DNA from: JASJBU01 sp965372385 | GTDB taxonomy: Bacteria > Pseudomonadota > Gammaproteobacteria > Chromatiales > Chromatiaceae | Reading direction: 5' to 3' | DNA length: 5,959 nt | NCBI GenBank assembly: GCA_965372385.1 | Contig: CBDVCD010000227.1 | Coordinates: forward strand, 1 to 5,959 | Notes under the pieces: model-generated | The model's input: the letters and a program-made list of their open reading frames with translations, nothing else | What the model was told of the DNA's origin: nothing | Database searches by the model: none | Position numbers and translations under genes: made by a program | Part shown: positions 4,508 through 5,959 of the stretch, piece by piece | Layout: every line of letters starts with the position of its first letter | Position numbering within the stretch: the stretch's first letter is position 1

Positions 4508-5959
4508 TCAGGTACTAATCCCACTGTGCCGCAGCAGTGGATCGATGTGGGGTTCACGACCCCGGAAGGCAACAAACAGCTCCATGGCGTCCTTCGAGCC
4601 TCCCTGCTCCAGAATATTGTGCAGGAAGGCCTGCCCCGCCTTTGCATCAAAGATACCCTGCTCCTCGAACAGGGAGAAGGCGTCCGCCGACAGGACCTCG
4701 GCCCATTTATAACTGTAGTAACCCGCCGCATAGCCGCCGGCGAAGATGTGGGAGAAGCCATGGGCGAAGCGGTTCCATTCCGGTGGGTGAACTACCGCGA
4801 CCTGCTGCCGGACCTGGTGCAGGATCGCGTAGATGCGTCCGCCCTTGGCCGGGTCGTACTCCTGGTGGATCCGGAAGTCGAACAGGGAGAATTCCAGCTG
4901 GCGCAGCATCTGCATGGCGGATTGGAAGTTTTTCGCCCCCTTCATGCGTTGGTAGAGTTCGTCCGGAATCGGCTCCCCGGTCTCGAAATGGCCGGAGACC
5001 AGGTCCAGTGCCGCCTTCTCCCAACACCAGTTCTCCATGAACTGGCTGGGCAGTTCAACCGCATCCCAGGCAACACCATTGATGCCAGCCACCGCCGGGT
5101 AGTCGATGCGCGTGAGCAGGTGATGCAGGCCGTGACCAAACTCGTGGAACAGGGTCTCCACCTCATCGTGGGTGAACTGGGCTGGTTTGTCTCCCACCGG
5201 CGGGGAGAAGTTGCAGGTGAGATAGGCTACCGGGAGCTGATCGAGTTTAGCGGTGAAGAAGCGGGTGGTGCATTCGTCCATCCAGGCACCGCCCCGCTTC
5301 TTCTGGCGGGCATAGAGGTCGAGATAGAACTGACCCCGCTCCCGGCCCTGCGCATCGCGGATCTCGAAAAAACGCACATCCGGATGCCAGCGGTCGACCT
5401 CGGCAATCTCCTTGATGCGGATGTCATAGAGCCGCTCCACCACGGCAAACATGCCGGGCACCACCCGGGTCTCCGGGAAGTAGGGCTTGAGCTCCTCCTG
5501 GGTGATGTTGTGGCGGTGCTGACGCAGCTTTTCCGCATAGTAGCCGATGTCCCAGGCTTCCAGGGCCTGCATGTCATGCTGCTCGTTGGCGAAGGCATTG
5601 AGATCGTCCAGCTCCTGCTGGGCCTGGGCCTGAGAGCGTTCCGCCAGGTCGGTGAGGAAGGCCATCACCTGATCGCAGGAGCGGGCCATCTTTTTTGCCA
5701 GAGATTGCTCTGCATAGTTTGCAAAACCCAGCAACTGGGCCTGTTCATGACGCAGGGCGAGGATCTGTTCCATGATCTCGCTGTTGTCCCACTGTCCGGC
5801 GTGGGGACCCTGGTCCGAGGCGCGGGTGGCATAGGCCTCATAGACCTCCCGGCGCAGTTCCCGATTATCGGCGTAGTTCATCACTGGCAGGTAGGAGGGG
5901 AGATCCAGGGTCAGCAGCCAGCCGTCGTGCAGGGATGTACCCGTGTCGCGGGAGGCAGG
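4508..5959 (-). CDS. prlC: Oligopeptidase A, M3 family zinc metallopeptidase (5' end beyond window)
   Basis: PrlC is a cytoplasmic zinc endopeptidase that cuts short peptides, including released signal peptides. The frame is open to the right edge, and the first 25 codons there read ...GWLLTLDLPSYLPV followed by MNYADNRELRREVYEAY, a segment well inside the M3 family. The internal GTG/ATG at 5884-5879 is therefore not the start. About 483 residues are present of an expected ~680, so roughly 200 N-terminal residues lie outside. The active site is complete: LFHEFGHGLHH with zinc ligands His272 and His276 and catalytic Glu273 (counted from the window edge; codons near 5146-5132), the third ligand Glu302 in AWDAVELPSQFMENW, and the substrate loop GYAAGYYSY (409-417). 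The C-terminus FRGREPHIDPLLRHSGI is typical. It is convergent with the membrane-protein gene across the inverted repeat. Confidence 0.96.
   Translation of the reverse strand, partial: PASRDTGTSLHDGWLLTLDLPSYLPVMNYADNRELRREVYEAYATRASDQGPHAGQWDNSEIMEQILALRHEQAQLLGFANYAEQSLAKKMARSCDQVMAFLTDLAERSQAQAQQELDDLNAFANEQHDMQALEAWDIGYYAEKLRQHRHNITQEELKPYFPETRVVPGMFAVVERLYDIRIKEIAEVDRWHPDVRFFEIRDAQGRERGQFYLDLYARQKKRGGAWMDECTTRFFTAKLDQLPVAYLTCNFSPPVGDKPAQFTHDEVETLFHEFGHGLHHLLTRIDYPAVAGINGVAWDAVELPSQFMENWCWEKAALDLVSGHFETGEPIPDELYQRMKGAKNFQSAMQMLRQLEFSLFDFRIHQEYDPAKGGRIYAILHQVRQQVAVVHPPEWNRFAHGFSHIFAGGYAAGYYSYKWAEVLSADAFSLFEEQGIFDAKAGQAFLHNILEQGGSKDAMELFVAFRGREPHIDPLLRHSGIST

Noticed and set aside
5879..5884. 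GTG/ATG as the start of prlC
   Set aside because: The frame continues upstream to the window edge with conserved M3 residues (GWLLTLDLPSYLPV), so this is internal.

Overview
The window reads as chromosomal DNA from a moderately GC-rich gammaproteobacterium. The order lptM-dapF-DUF484, an HslV with a short removable propeptide, a PrlC-type oligopeptidase and a TtcA-family tRNA-thiolation ATPase are all typical of that class. A free-living or symbiotic sulfur oxidiser would fit, but that is only an impression from the protein sequences and repeat types.

Left part, minus strand (1-2426): a tight three-gene run, lptM -> dapF -> DUF484, in which each stop overlaps the next start as ATGA. It is read from a probable promoter near 2400. 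lptM is a 49-residue lipoprotein gene that is easy to overlook. After a 204-base gap with its own promoter-like sequence comes the 5' part of hslV, which runs off the left edge. xerC, which usually follows DUF484 in this neighbourhood, is absent.

Middle, plus strand (2529-3418): a 146-bp non-autonomous transposable element (MITE) with perfect 18-bp terminal inverted repeats and a perfect 5-bp target duplication, TTAAA. It sits directly against a TtcA-family gene, and the last base of the right-hand duplication is the A of that gene's ATG. The ends resemble those of the IS1380/ISEcp1 family. The element now supplies the whole immediate leader of the gene and possibly its promoter.

Right-middle, plus strand (3490-4284): a strong sigma70-type promoter with a symmetric TATACA-TTT-TGTATA site over its -10 box. 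It drives two small unrecognised genes with good ribosome sites: a 69-residue very acidic soluble protein and a 169-residue protein with two membrane segments. This is the least explained unit in the window.

Right part (4285-5959): between the convergent ends of the membrane-protein gene and prlC lies a ~183-bp imperfect inverted repeat built from CCACAGAGACACAGAG-type sequence. prlC (oligopeptidase A, M3 zinc peptidase) then runs leftward from beyond the right edge; about the last 483 residues are present, including the complete active site.

Taken together the genes are mostly housekeeping: envelope assembly and lysine/peptidoglycan precursor synthesis (lptM, dapF), protein turnover (hslV, prlC) and tRNA modification. 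Two repeat insertions lie in the intergenic spaces.
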